64,000 nt of DNA from Diphasiastrum complanatum (GCA_029204225.1 CM055094.1:30745427-30809426); one strand, 5' to 3'. Shown: positions 10,618 to 22,204, counted from the first letter of the stretch. The notes: generated from the sequence alone by a model not told the origin. Made by a program: numbers and translations.

Positions 10618-11362
10618 ACAGCATGTTAGAAGTCCAAGAATCAAGAAACCAACCAGTCTTTTGATTCTTGGACATCCCAAGAACATCAAGAACTGGATTG
10701 TAAAGAGATATGCAAGAATTACACCACAGATCCAGCCTATTTAGCTTACTTGAATGTTGGTTCCTACATTAATCCACAAACAAGAAAAGAAACTAATCCA
10801 CTCTAGGAAAGCAGCAAATCTAATCCACTCTACAGTCCACAACCACACACAAAAGGAGGGAAGGGCAAGATCATAAATGCATCACTCAAGAAGTAAGCAT
10901 GATCAAGGAGCTCAATGGATGCACCAAACTCGTGAAGGCTCTTCTCATTTCAGCATGGAATCGATACAATTCACAAACTCAAAGAGGGAGTCTCTTAAAT
11001 AAGCAAGAGAGCTCCTTAGGTGGCATCCTAGTGGAATCTCCACATTTCACAAATTACAAGTGGAATAATGCTCTCCACTAGAGGTCACCATCAAAAGGTG
11101 GCTCACTCTACTTTCTTTAAGAGGGGTCTACTTGCATTTATTACATTTGCTTAGAAATACTAGTTCCTACATGGTCATTCCATCTTCCGGGATTCACCAC
11201 GAGGCTTACACAATTCTTGCATGTCTTTCCTAGCTAGTATTTCTCGGCTCTCATATCCAGCTCTCAGTCTTCGTTAGTCTCGTCTTCTCAGAGACCTCCT
11301 CGGTCTAAGGTGAGAGGTGCTCTTGAGTTGCTTTGTCCGAGTATCTTGGGGATTCGTCAGAA
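10618..11362 (+). other. No gene recognised (inside inverted repeat)
   Basis: This is 745 bp without a transposon domain or sizeable ORF. A local inverted repeat is visible: AGTCCAAGAATCAAGAAACC at about 10631 and TTTTGATTCTTGGACAT at about 10657. Confidence 0.35.
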
Positions 11363-11545
11363 TCAGCCAACAATCATCATCACCCAGCTTTCATATGAGA
11401 ATGGCAGGCTGGACAATAAGGTCATTATAGCGTCAAAGTCTTTGATCATTGAACCTATTGCCGCCATCTGCTCCAATAGAGTCTTATATTGATTAATGTA
11501 ATTCTGAACAGAATACATTAACAAAGAATTTTGAGAGTAAAACAA
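11363..11545 (-). pseudogene. Copia gag fragment
   Basis: Sixty codons on the reverse strand include LLEQMAAIGSMIKDFDAIMT followed by LLSSLPFSYESWVMMI. This is the segment of UBN2-type Copia gag in which the RNA-binding half follows L.SLP.SYE. It is similar to the gag of element C at 57720-57850 (LLSSLPSTYENWVMII). Nothing of the rest of gag remains, so it is an isolated fragment. Confidence 0.75.
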
Positions 11546-13314
11546 GACAGACCCTAAAACTACTCTGAACGGCCTGCTTCAACCGGCCCAGATCCACGCT
11601 CTACAACTTGCATTGACGATTTATTTGACAATCTATCTTTCTATCTGTGACGCTGTAAACGAGGCCAACTACACGAGCCTGCATCTACATTGGGTAATAA
11701 CAACCGCATTCACCTAGAGCAACCGCCTTGAGTCGTCACCATCGCCAAAAACCAGCACTGCAGCTATCGTATTCATCGCCATCACACAACCTCCACCCTA
11801 GACCTGTGGAGAACGCATTCGTAGACAGTTCACCTCCATTCACCCTTCAATCGCACTACACCGCAATCCACCGTCAACCACCGCACACAACTCACCTAAC
11901 TACCTCCGCATAGAACACCTTCCTTCATCATTCACCCACCTTTCTCACCTCCGCAACTGACCACATGCCATTCCAAAAAAACACCTTCCACTTCAAGCAA
12001 CACTCCGCACTCTCCCCACCTTACGGACCACCTCCACCTCCACCCGCAATCACTTGTCACAACCATCGCAACCATCCCGTTGCGACTGCATTCCATTACA
12101 TCAGAACCGCATCCATCCGTAACCTGTAATCCCAGTATTCCTCCACAACAGACCTCCAGCATCACCCCCTAAAGCTTCACTCTCCCTCAACTGCAACAAA
12201 CCACTTTTCACCTTCATCCGCTAGTGAACCATAGTGCATGCATCTCAACAGCATTCATTCATAGTCGCAACAAGCCGCAATCACACAGCCCTACGACTAC
12301 CCTCAAGCCACCTTTAACCGCAATTACCCATGGAACCCACGGAAACCACAATAGACCGTTGAAACCGCAATCCGCCGTTGACACCGCACTCAGTCGTTGA
12401 CATCTCAATCGACCGTTGACACCGCAGTTACCCCCTGACACCGTACTCGACTACTGATATCGCGATCAACCAACCGTAACCACAGGTAACCGTAGACACT
12501 ACATATACCCGTAGAAACCACTCAAACCGCATCGACCGCATTCACAAAAATCCGCATTTGATCGCAACTCGTTTCCAACCTGCTTGCGAACAATCTGTCT
12601 GCCAACAACATTTAAACACACTCTCTCCACGGCCCTCTCAACAAAACACTCTACCCATGACCTACAACACTCGCAATCACCCAGACCACCTTATAATCCA
12701 CTTCATTCACACTACAACAAACAACCCATCAACCGCCAACACACAACCCTCAAACTAACTCCACCATTGTCGGTAGACAACGCACACAACCGCAACCTAT
12801 CTCAATTTACACTTGCATCGCATTAAACCACATTCTCTCGTTCTCCACCGCAAACTACCACTTGTAATTCCCATTGCAAGGTCACCTCACTATCCCCCGC
12901 AAACCCACCGCACACAACACATTCAGACCACCATCGCCCCACATTACGACAACACTTCTCCAGCATCAACCAAAAGACCAGACCGTCACCAACAGACCAC
13001 ATACATCAGTCAAAAACCGCATTCACCCGCCTCCACCACAATCACCGCCCCAGACCGCAACGGACCGCTGATCGCAACTGACCGCAACAGACCGCATATC
13101 AGCACAGACCGCAATTTCAACGCCCCCACCCTTGACCTGTCATCCGGATTGATTCGTAGCAATCGCCTCCCACCATAAACCGTAAACCACACCAGACCGT
13201 AAACCGTAAGGACATCCAAAAAAAAAAATTTCCAAAAATACCAAAACACTTGGAAAATAAAAAACAATAAAAAAAAACTCATACCCGACACAGAAAAAAC
13301 ACACCAGTCCTTAA
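11546..13314 (+). other. G-poor, ACCGCA-rich region; no gene seen
   Basis: About 1.8 kb on this strand is very rich in C and A and poor in G, with recurrent ACCGCA, CCGTTGACACCGCA and CGCAATCACC words. Irregular units of about 20 bp are readable at 12330-12500 (for example CGTTGACACCGCA at 12378 and 12414). Several open frames of 60-120 codons are composition artefacts rich in His, Pro and Thr. It precedes the Gypsy-like gag at 13315 and may be that element's leader. Confidence 0.5.
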
Positions 13315-14646
13315 TGGACCACCAAAACGACCCTGAAATCCCAGACGATTATCCATACGAGGTCATGTCCCCTGTAGCTGAACAAATCAGATGCCATAGG
13401 TTCTACTGAATGCAGGCCGAACTCCAAAAGCCATCCACAAACTCGTTCGAGGGACAAGAACCTGATATAGCCAAGTCTTCACGCGCACGACTCCATTTTT
13501 TTGGTGTTGAGCCCTCACAGGTCAGAACCAACCCTAATGGAGTTCCTGCTACCCACGGAGCTCATCTTGAGAGATGTACATCCAAGCTAGATCTACCAAA
13601 GTTTGACGGTAGTTCGGACCCTCAAAGATTTTTGCAAATCTTTGAGAATGCATGTGATGTGTATGGCGAAACGTCTCCCAATGATATGGTCCAACTATTT
13701 TCGATGACCATGATCGCTAAGGCACGTGATTGATTTTTAAACCTTGATTGTGACGACAACACAGACTGGTCAATTTTAAAAGAGTCCTTTGTCAAGTATT
13801 TTAAGCCGTTTCTCTTGATCGAGAGCCCTTTTGTCAAATTGAGTAACATCAAAATGACAAAAGATGAACGCGTACGTGACTATATCGAGTGTTTCAAACG
13901 CCTCAACAGTCAAATAGATGCTCATCATCTGGTTCTTAGTCGGCCTTCCAAAATGGATTAGACGTGAGCTTAAATCAAATGATGAATATACGAGCTTAAA
14001 GTTAGCTATGTCTGATGCCATCAAGGAAGAAGACGAAGGATCAGATGTTGACGAATCCAAGGAAAGACGAGCACCACGTGCTCCTCTCCATGAGTCAAAG
14101 CCGATCGAGGATACCCGAGATCAGCTTTGGAAATCCCAGTTGAAGTTGTTTAATAAGCAACATCAACTACAGATGGAGAAACTCACCAATGAGTTTCAAG
14201 CTACCCTGAAGTCTATCCAAAGCAGTATGCTTGGTCAGTTAAACCCTGCACAGGTACCTTATAGACGAAAAACAATATGGTGCTCACACTGCCGGGCTAC
14301 GCATCCTGTTGATGCTTGTCCTTCATATCAGCCTATCCAAGCACATACAGTCCAACAATATGAAGAACAACCATCACAATCTGGAAATGCCATCACTTAT
14401 CATGAATATCCACTTGAAAGTCTAGACCCACTAGCCATACAAGATGGCTATGCAGTTATACAAGGGCCAATGCACACCAGATGTTTCATCTGTGGTGAAA
14501 CTGGCCACTTCATGGTTGATTGTCCAGTCAAGACCAAGTACCATGTTGAGTGTCCAGACTGTATCAGAAAACACAGATTCAAAGATTGTCCAAAACAACC
14601 AACTAAGATCCTACCTGCCCGTCACGTCAGTTATGAATCACAATAG
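13315..14646 (+). pseudogene. Gypsy-type gag with zinc knuckle, broken
   Basis: ATG 13315 begins MDHQNDPEIPDDYPYEVMSP. A stop follows at about 13408. The central Retrotrans_gag-like part is readable: LDLPKFDGSSDPQRFLQIFE (about 13590-13650), then FKPFLLIESPFVKLSNIK and VRDYIECFKRLNSQIDA. A stop replaces W or R at 13732, and a frameshift lies at about 13915. The last 242-codon frame (13918-14646) holds an acidic linker, a short coiled-coil-like stretch (LWKSQLKLFNKQHQLQMEKL), a Cys/His cluster CSHCRATHPVDAC and a CX2CX4HX4C knuckle CFICGETGHFMVDC at about 14480-14525. PKFDGSSDPQRFL is typical of Gypsy rather than Copia gag. No protease or RT follows within 2 kb, so this may be a gag-only derivative. 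Confidence 0.8.
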
Positions 14647-15780
14647 GATCTTCACTACAACAACAAGAGCACTATAGCACCCTCTAGCTCAACCTGCTGC
14701 TCACTCGAGAAGTTTCTAGCAAACTTCTACAATACCACACAATACACCAGCTCCATATTAAAAAAAGACAATATGAAATGAGTCCTTGTCGAAAGAAAGT
14801 GAAACCGATATTTCGTCATCTACTACAATGTCCAACCAAGAACAACCTCCATAGAAAATTGACAGTTTTTCTCCCCTACTACAACCTCAAATCTATTTTT
14901 CTTTCCACATGCTGATAAGATTTCCAATGTGCCAATACACAATCAATCTAGGATTCGAAAATCCAAATAGAGATTCGATTCTGAATCTCTTACTCAAAGA
15001 GGTCCTCAGGAAATAGTACCTCAACCATACCTGCATCTCAAGCTATATTTTACTTCATCTGCTATCATTGATGGTCGATTTTAGCGTCACCCACCATGCC
15101 TTGTTTTGACATTGGCATGTCAGAGTAAGTCACATTACTCTTCAAAACAAAAGGAACATTGCAATTGTCAAGGTACATTATCAATGTTGATGAATGAAAG
15201 TTTTGTTTGACAAGTGCTTAAAATTTTTAACTCTCTGTAACGTTTGTTTATTTCCTTGTTTCTCTTCACCTATTTTGTGTGATTGATTTTTGCTTGAGGA
15301 ATAGCTGTTGTGCGAGAGTCTTCTGTAGAGCATCTCCAGAATACATTTTCATTCATCTATCCATCTTCAGATTTCCTTGTACAACAGTTTAGGATTTTTG
15401 AGACATATGAGAAATCCATGTCAAATTAGAGTTGATTCCTGCATCTCATTGCCATATTATTTTTTGAGTCAACTACAGCAAGATCGAAACAAATTTAGTT
15501 AAAATTTGTTCAATCTTTAGTCCAGTCGCATGTTCAACGAGTTTCAACTACGTGTTCCACACGCCGATCCAAACCTGGGCATGAACAATTACCAGCAACA
15601 ACATCCCCACCAACAGATTTTTTTTGGGGGGGAGAGAGTGGATCTGCTTGGATCCACTGGAGCAATTACCCTGCCTGCAACAACATCAGCAAGATCGACA
15701 GATGGGTAATCCGAAGAGACAAGGCTAAAGATGGCAGATGGGTAATCTGAAGAGAATCAATCAGAAGAAGTATTCCAGTC
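14647..15780 (+). other. No gene recognised
   Basis: 1.1 kb after the gag with no protease, RT or other domain visible. It includes a T8G7 run followed by AGAGAG at 15619-15638 that resembles a polypurine tract. This would suit a gag-only (TR-GAG-like) element, but no matching LTRs were found. Confidence 0.35.
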
Positions 15781-16238
15781 ATGACGAAGATCTTTCAGAA
15801 AAGGCAAACACAAGCATTTGAAAATCAGTCTACTTCTTCAACCAACCTCTTGCCATACTTCTGCGCCCATTCTCATGTCTATCGTCCACACCATCTACCG
15901 TTGTCACCACCACCCTTCCTTTCGTCTGTTTGTTTATCATCATTTCACTGTTCTTCTGAGAAATCTCCAGTTTTTGATAGTCTTACCGAAGCAGCTGATA
16001 GATCATTGCCAGTGTCTTGCGGAGACCAACTACTACCTACATTGGTTGTTCAACTGGAAAAGATCTACAGAAGCAGACGAAGCAGCTAGAAGAAATAAAG
16101 AGAAAGATCCAGGAACTTGAGGAGGAAAGGACAAATTTTAAGCAACAGATGAGTCAAATCAATCTTGATCAAAAGAAACTCTCTGGAGTAATGATAGTTG
16201 AATCCCCTCTTATGAAGCCCAAAGAGATTCAAAAGTAA
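15781..16238 (+). other. Overlapping short ORFs with a coiled-coil segment
   Basis: A 102-codon frame (15781-16089) overlaps a 73-codon frame (16017-16238). The second contains KQTKQLEEIKRKIQELEEER then TNFKQQMSQINLDQKKL, a strongly heptad-like charged helix. The frames may be parts of one frameshifted gene belonging to the Gypsy-like element. No family is recognised and the protein is not named. Confidence 0.35.
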
Positions 16239-16913
16239 CAGATCAAAAGGAAGAGCTGCAGAGAAAATGAAAGATGAAGACATCCATGAACCTTCAAAAT
16301 AAAGCGAACTCCTCATCCAGCAAGTGGTGGTCGAAGCTCGACATTGCAAGGGTCCAATGCTGCAATTGTAGAACTATCAGTTCCTTCACCCTGTCACCAA
16401 GCCTTCATCATGTTTCCTCACCGTTACCAAACCGTCCATCCAAAATAGTTCCTACCACCAATTTTTGATGAGTCCATTCCCTTGAGACTGATAATCAAAG
16501 TTTGTGCAACTTGTAGATCGAAAGTTTTCCTTGAGACTGAAACTTCAACTGAGAGAATAACCACGGAAACACCCAGAAGTGAATGGAGGATACAGACCTC
16601 CCAGAAGATAGAATCTGCCAAGAAACCAACGATGAAACCATCAATGGCAGATACAAGTGACGAAACAAAGAGACACATGGAAAGCACTCGAGCATGCAAG
16701 TTGTGAAGTTGTTGAGAGCTCTCCAATTTTGAGAATGTCAACCACCTATAGCAATAAGACATTCTGATCCAATCGCGACAATTTGTAAAAAACAGTTTTT
16801 GTGATAAAGACTGGCAACAATAAGCACTTGGTTTTATGTAAGCAAACGAGGATCTACGCTTTTCCAAGTGACGATCGAAGATGCCACTGCAAAGCGGAGC
16901 GACATCGTCCAAT
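16239..16913 (+). other. No gene recognised
   Basis: A 162-codon open frame exists on the reverse strand (16424-16912) but shows no recognisable domain and no related copy in the window. I treat it as chance. Confidence 0.3.
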
Positions 16914-17163
16914 TTAGTTTCTTGTTTCTTGGTTTGTCAATTCATGCAAGTGTAGCTCAGCTTAGTAAAGTTTAGGCTTTGATTCAGTTCGTTTTTAAGA
17001 GTAGATAGTTGTAGAATCTTCTGAATGTTCATTTGGGCTGCACTCTGATTTGTGAATGAGCGTTCTTGGCTTGCATCTATGTATGAATGTAAGTGCGTTC
17101 AAGAGAGACGAGCTTGAGTAGTCCTCTTACAGGCAGGACAAAAAAAATATACTACAATGAGAA
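16914..17163 (+). repeat. Long inverted repeat, right arm (about 250 bp)
   Basis: Reverse complement of 10368-10617. Outside it the sequence passes directly into Copia RNase H coding sequence, showing that the whole 10368-17163 block, or this arm, interrupts a Copia element. Confidence 0.9.
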
Positions 17164-17563
17164 CAGTTCCTTGAGCCAATATATGACCAACCCTAGTATG
17201 ATCCACTGGAAGTTCTTTTCAAAGTTATCAGATATGTGCAAGCTACTATTGACCTCTGTATCTACTACGGTGATGACGATTCATCCGATATCCATACACT
17301 TCATGGATATACACATGCAAATTGGACAAGCGATATTGACACTAGAAGATCAACTTCTGGACTTTCATGACCATAGGAGCCACTACCTCACCGAAGCAGC
17401 CTCTCAAGCTACTAAAGAGACAATTTGGTTGAGAAATTTATTGTCTGATATTGGTCTTAGACAATCTACTCCAACAATTATTCAGTGTGACAATCAGAGT
17501 GCTATTATATTATCGATCAATCCTAGATTTCACTCTAGGAACAAGCACATCGAGATTGAGTAA
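17164..17563 (+). pseudogene. Copia RNase H fragment (family A)
   Basis: In the frame ending at 17563, SQYMTNPSMIHWK is the end of the RT connection region. SHYLTEAASQATKETIWLRN then matches the usual SEYIAA..ATKE.IWLR motif with the first residues altered, and TIIQCDNQSAI and NPRFHSRNKHIEIE follow. The tetrad region upstream is scrambled. The TAA comes at HIEIE, earlier than in related elements. It is followed by a polypurine stretch (AGGAGAGGG) and the LTR at 17631, so it is the 3' end of a family-A element whose 5' part was lost to the inverted-repeat block. Confidence 0.85.
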
Positions 17564-17630
17564 TTAGGAAGCACATAAGAATTTTTGTGCTATCTTGAAG
17601 GCATTCAAGGATCCAGATTAGGAGAGGGTG

Positions 17631-18035
17631 TTGGATTTCTATCCTCTCCATCCCTATCTCTCTGCTAATCTAGATTCATTCTCTAGCTGTTGTAAATACT
17701 TGTACATTTACATACTCTGCAGAAATACACATGTTTCGTGACAGTCTACAGAAATACAAAGCAATAGATGACAGTGTCCTGATGACTCAGCCGACATCGA
17801 CTATTTGGCCACCATCTAATTGTTCGTCCATCATTCACCATTCGACTATTCAGCCAGCATCCGACATCAACTATTCGGTCACCTCCGACTTATCGTGTGT
17901 CACTATCAACTCTAATAGTCGATTTGAACAATCGACGGCTCATCAGTACCTTCATCATGACCGGACAGAATCAAATATCGTCCGAAGGCGACTGCCAACA
18001 GTACATAGTGCCTTAATGTTATTTGTAAAGTATAG
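17631..18035 (+). repeat. Family A LTR, truncated 5' part
   Basis: Begins TGTTGGATTTCTATCCTCTC after AGGAGAGGG and follows the reverse-strand LTR 29639-30689 through CGACGGCTCATCAGTACC and CAACAGTACATAGTGCCTTA to about 18035. There the match ends, with about 60% of the LTR missing. Confidence 0.88.
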
Positions 18036-18391
18036 ATTAAACAGATTTCCTTTGCTGTTTTTCACGACTTTGTATTTCGAACTATGTTTCGCACAATTTG
18101 CATTTTTGAAATGTTTTGTCGCACAGTTCACATTTTTGTGTCATGAAAAAAATTCAGCACTAGGCCTAAAACACTTAGAAAATAACTCTGGCAACTTTTT
18201 CCGACACTCTTGCATTTTTTGCATTTTTGGGAAAAGGAGACATTGTCTTTAACATGCCTTAGAAAAATTTTCTGGCCTACCTTCGCCTTTTTCGCCCTTC
18301 GGGAAAAATGCGACATTGTCTCTAATTCCTTGACAAAATATTTTTCAGGCCTACCTTTGCATTTTTCATCTTTTTTTGGGAAAAAGCGAAG
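18036..18391 (+). repeat. LTR-like remnant with GCGACATTGTC/TTTTTCGC motifs
   Basis: Recurrent TGCATTTTT, GGCCTACCTT, GACATTGTCT and TTTTCGC words resemble the internal repeats of the LTRs at 38303-38650 and 48540-48830. Two partial direct repeats are visible (GACATTGTCTTTAACATGCC near 18239 and GACATTGTCTCTAATTCC near 18312). It separates LTR A from the hAT gene and may be a scrap of a third LTR family. Confidence 0.45.
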
Positions 18392-21022
18392 GTGCCGATG
18401 GGGGGTAGGGAGTACTATGTGTCCAGCTTCACTCCCAGAGCCATGGCAGAGGCAGAGGTTGTCATTCAACAGCTGTTCTACACCTGCGATCTGCCATTTC
18501 ATCTGGGTAGAACCCCGACATGGAGGGCGATGAGTGCAGTGAGTGCGATTTGGCAGGTGTGGTCGAGGCCATCTTGTGAGCACCTAAGGACGAAGGGACT
18601 TCTTGATGAGCGGGCTTTTGTTGACCAGAAACTAGAGCCTCTTAGGAAGGCATGGGCCCAGTACGTACTACTATCCTTTTAAATTTATGCATTGTAAACT
18701 TTAAAGACTTGATGATGATTGATCTGAGATCATTGATATTTATTATGTAGTATGTATATTGTAATTTGTACATTAAGTTTTCATACATTGTGCCATGTGG
18801 TGGCATTGCACAATGCACTTATTACTTGTTAATTGTAGCTAGCTATTTATGTTTAATCATGAATCATGAATAGTGATTGTAATTTGTCAATATTCAAATG
18901 ATCATTTATCATTAAAATTTGCCATGAAAGTTGAATTATGATCTCGGATCTATCATCTTGTCTTGTCACTTGTAAGTTGTGCAACACTTCAATGTGAGTC
19001 GTGACTTGTCACCTGTGAACTTTCAACTAGGTATGGTTGCACCATCATATTTGATGGTTGGAACGATATGAGGAGGCGCCACATATTGAATATCCTGGTG
19101 TCTTCTTGGATGGGGACAATGTTTCTCAGATCCATCGACACCTCTGGGGAGGCAGTCACGGGCGACTACATGTTCTCACACATTCGAGCTGCCATTGAGG
19201 AGGTCGAACCACAGCACGTTGTACAGGTATATATATTATACTTATTACAATTTACTATAATGTTAAATGGTAATTTGTAAATGTTAATGTTGAATGTTCA
19301 TTGTTCAATGGCGATTGATTAATAATGGATTAGGGTTCACTAAGCAGTTGCCACTAAGCACTTGAATTTGGAATTCCAAAGTCATGCACATTGCATTGTA
19401 TGGTTGTGTAGGTGGTCACAGATAATGCGTCAAACTGTGTCTCCATGGGTAGGCTCGCTAATGAGACCTGCCTCCACATCTTTTGGACACCTTGTGCTGC
19501 ACACTGCCTGGACTTGTTGGTCGAGGATGTGGCCAAGATTCCATGGATTGCGGAGGTGGTGCGTACCGCACGGTTCTTGGTGAGATTTGTCACCAAGAAG
19601 CCCAGGGTCCTGGCCATGTTCAGGAGACAGTCCACCTTGGATGTCTTGAGACCTGCCCCCACCAGGTATGCAAGTTGCAACTCAAATTTGAATGCGCTTC
19701 TGGAATCTATAGACTGTTGTTAAGTATTTACTAATTAGTTAGTAGTGGTAAATATTTCATGCATGTGCCATGTATTGTGTTGTCAGAAGTTAGAACTTAA
19801 AACTTGTCACTTGTACGGCATGCCCTGTGCATGTTTGCATTTATGTTCCTGGTCCTTGAACGACTGATGAAAGTTCATCAGGGCTTGAGGCAGATGGTTG
19901 TTGTCGTTGACTAGGTGTAGTGGGGGCCATCACAGATGCCCAAGAGTAAGAGATTCGAGCGGACCGTTATGTATTCACCATTTTGGGATGAGGCCCATCT
20001 ACATTGTCCTGCGCCTTACAGATCGAGAGGGCTGCACATTGGGCCTCTTGTACGAGTTCATGGACAGGCTGGGCGAGCAGTTGAGCCTTTGCATGACCAT
20101 TAGCCCAGAGAGGTATATCAAGATTCAAATTTCAAATGTAGTATGTACTATGTATTATATAGTATAATTATTAATGTGTCTTCAATCTTGATTCTTGTAG
20201 GCTTGCGGAGGTCCAGCTCTTTTGGTTGAAGAAGAGGAATCGACTCTCAACTGCACATGTGGAGAGGTTGGTGTACGTACACGCCAACCTGATTTTGGGT
20301 AGACTCCAGACCACCGCAGAGCCATAAATTATAATTTCTAAATTCTAACATGTGATTCATCATCCCAAGACCCAGTTAGTAGATACTAAATAGATCATAC
20401 TACATAGTAGATACTAGACTATAGCTAAATTTTAACTTTTGTCGAGACTCGGACCTCCAAATTTTGTCTTGATTTCAATGTGCATTGTGACATGTGCGTA
20501 GGTTAATCCTGATCTGATCGATGTGGCAAAGGTTCCAAAGTTGTCACCAAGAGACCAGTCAGAGGAGGACGTGTATGCATTCCTCCATGAGGAGGCCATG
20601 TAGAGTGCAGCTGAGATATTAGGATTGTCTAAGGTCTTGAATTAAATTTTTGAAGTTCGAACTAATTATCATAATTTACTAATTTGCAGGCAAGGCAATA
20701 ACATGTTTGTCCCTCTTTGTGTGCACTCTACAGGACCTGTCACTCGAGCAGAGCGTAGGAGGAGAGCAGGAGAGGGTAGCAGCTCCCGTGCTCACAGCCT
20801 TGACGACAAGGACGAGTCTGAGTATGAGGCATCGTCAGGATCAGAATCCTCAGAGGAGGAGAAATATGAGGATGAGGAGTCCGAGGAGGGCAGGGATGAG
20901 GATGAGGGGCATCATACCTCTGCCTCTGATGGGGATTTCGTAGCTGAGCCTGCCACTCGACAGGCTACATCAGGCTCCACAACACTAGCGAGTGGGAGGA
21001 GACTCAAGCGCAGGAGAGCTTA
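18392..21022 (+). pseudogene. hAT-superfamily transposase (DUF659 type) with introns, decayed
   Basis: Exons inferred from splice signals: 18392-18660 (donor GTACGT), 19031-19226, 19412-19665, about 19876-20112, 20201-20298, 20502-20603 and 20734-21022. Exon 1 carries AEVVIQQLFYTCDLPFHLGR and TPTWRAMSAV. Exon 2 gives YGCTIIFDGWNDMRRRHILN, SIDTSGEAVTGDYMF, the DUF659 hallmark. Exon 3 gives VVTDNASNCVSMGRLANE then WTPCAAHCLDLLVEDVAKIP, with the conserved D and C..H. Exon 4 has two stops and two frame changes across VGAITDAQE-like and LRLTDREGCTLGLLYEFMD sequence. Exon 5 holds KKRNRLSTAHVERLVYVHAN, the hAT C-terminal dimerisation motif. The last exon encodes an acidic tail (SEYEASSGSESSEEEKYEDE) ending RRLKRRRA. 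The N-terminal BED zinc finger is missing. The gene is more GC-rich than its surroundings. Confidence 0.85.
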
Positions 21023-22187
21023 GAGTGTTCACTGCTCAGTGCTTATTGTACATTAGACCATTGTAGTCTGTAGATGTCACTAGATGAGCATTGACTCTTG
21101 AGCTGTTTATAGTGTACACATCATGATTTATCATTAGACATGTGACCGGACTCATGAGGCACCTGGCATATGTATTTACTATTATGTTATGATTCATGAA
21201 TCATGATATATTATGGATTCTAGTTTGAACTTTGAAGTTTCTGATTTCTAAAATTAAGTTTTAATTGTACTATGTAGTCTGTTAGTCGATTATCTAATTA
21301 CTAATGGTTAAAGGCTTAAACTTTAAACTTTAAACTTTTACAATTTTGATTTTGGTATTTAATGTATTATGTTAAAAGTTAGAACTTAGTAGTTAGTAGT
21401 CACATATGTCATATAGAATGTTCAATGTTCAAACTTCAATGTTGAATGATGAATGATGATGAGAGATGTCAGATAAAACTAAGTTTCTAGCCTAAATTTT
21501 TTTAACTTTCTCAAACATTGTCATAACTTTCTTGTTTATTCTTTTCTCCGATCTCGACATTGCAATTTGCAAATAAGTTTGAACTTCAACTTCAAGTTTC
21601 AACTTTGAAACAAAATTACAATTTACAATTTGCAGTCCTAGTACCTACGTAGTATGGTCTCAGGTCTAGACTCTAGACTCTACCTACTACCTAGCTAGTA
21701 GCTGGCAACTGCAACTTGCCATTATCCATATCACTGTATCAGACTAGTGACTAGTCAGTGGTCACTAGTTAGTAGTTAGTAGTCTCTAATAACTATTATC
21801 AGGATTCAACTCTAGCCTTTGCTCAAATTTCAGTTATAACTTATACTCCAAGCTCCTAATTTCTAAACCCTGAGTTCCAAGTGTCCATTGTCAGGTCACA
21901 AGTTCCAACTTCCAACTCCACACTTGTCACTCACAGTCTTGAGTCTCCTTAGCAAGCAGTGAGCACTTAACAGATCCTTGTACCTAGAGGCTAGGATATG
22001 GTTACAACTTACTGCAGTTCTCTTAAACTTGGGTCATAATGTCATTCTGTTTTGATATGACAGGTCACAAGAGATCTGATTATCCTAAATCCTGATTCCT
22101 GATGCAAATACTAAATTTAGAGAAAAATTGAAATTGTTTAGCCATTAAGTATCTGTAGTATGTACAATGAATATTTGACTTTTCTTT
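21023..22187 (+). other. AT-rich DNA with reiterated short words; no gene
   Basis: 1.2 kb downstream of the hAT gene lacks ORFs but is built from recurring short words: AACTTTAAACTTTAAACTTT near 21320, TTAGTAGTTAGTAGTC near 21390 and again near 21765, and ACTAGTGACTAGTCAGTGG near 21745. This is cryptic simple sequence rather than a true tandem array. It may be the non-coding 3' side of the hAT element. Confidence 0.5.
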
Positions 22188-22204
22188 TTGAAAAATGAAA
22201 AAAA

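Noticed and set aside
12558-13178. His/Pro/Thr-rich open frames up to 121 codons
   Set aside because: Composition artefact of the G-poor ACCGCA-rich tract; stop codons are rare there in several frames and no domain is visible.
16424-16912. 162-codon reverse-strand frame
   Set aside because: No recognisable domain, no second copy, and the region is otherwise non-coding between a Gypsy gag and the inverted repeat.
19354-19680. 108-codon reverse frame over hAT exon 3
   Set aside because: Shadow of the transposase exon, whose forward frame carries conserved D, C and H motifs and proper splice sites.
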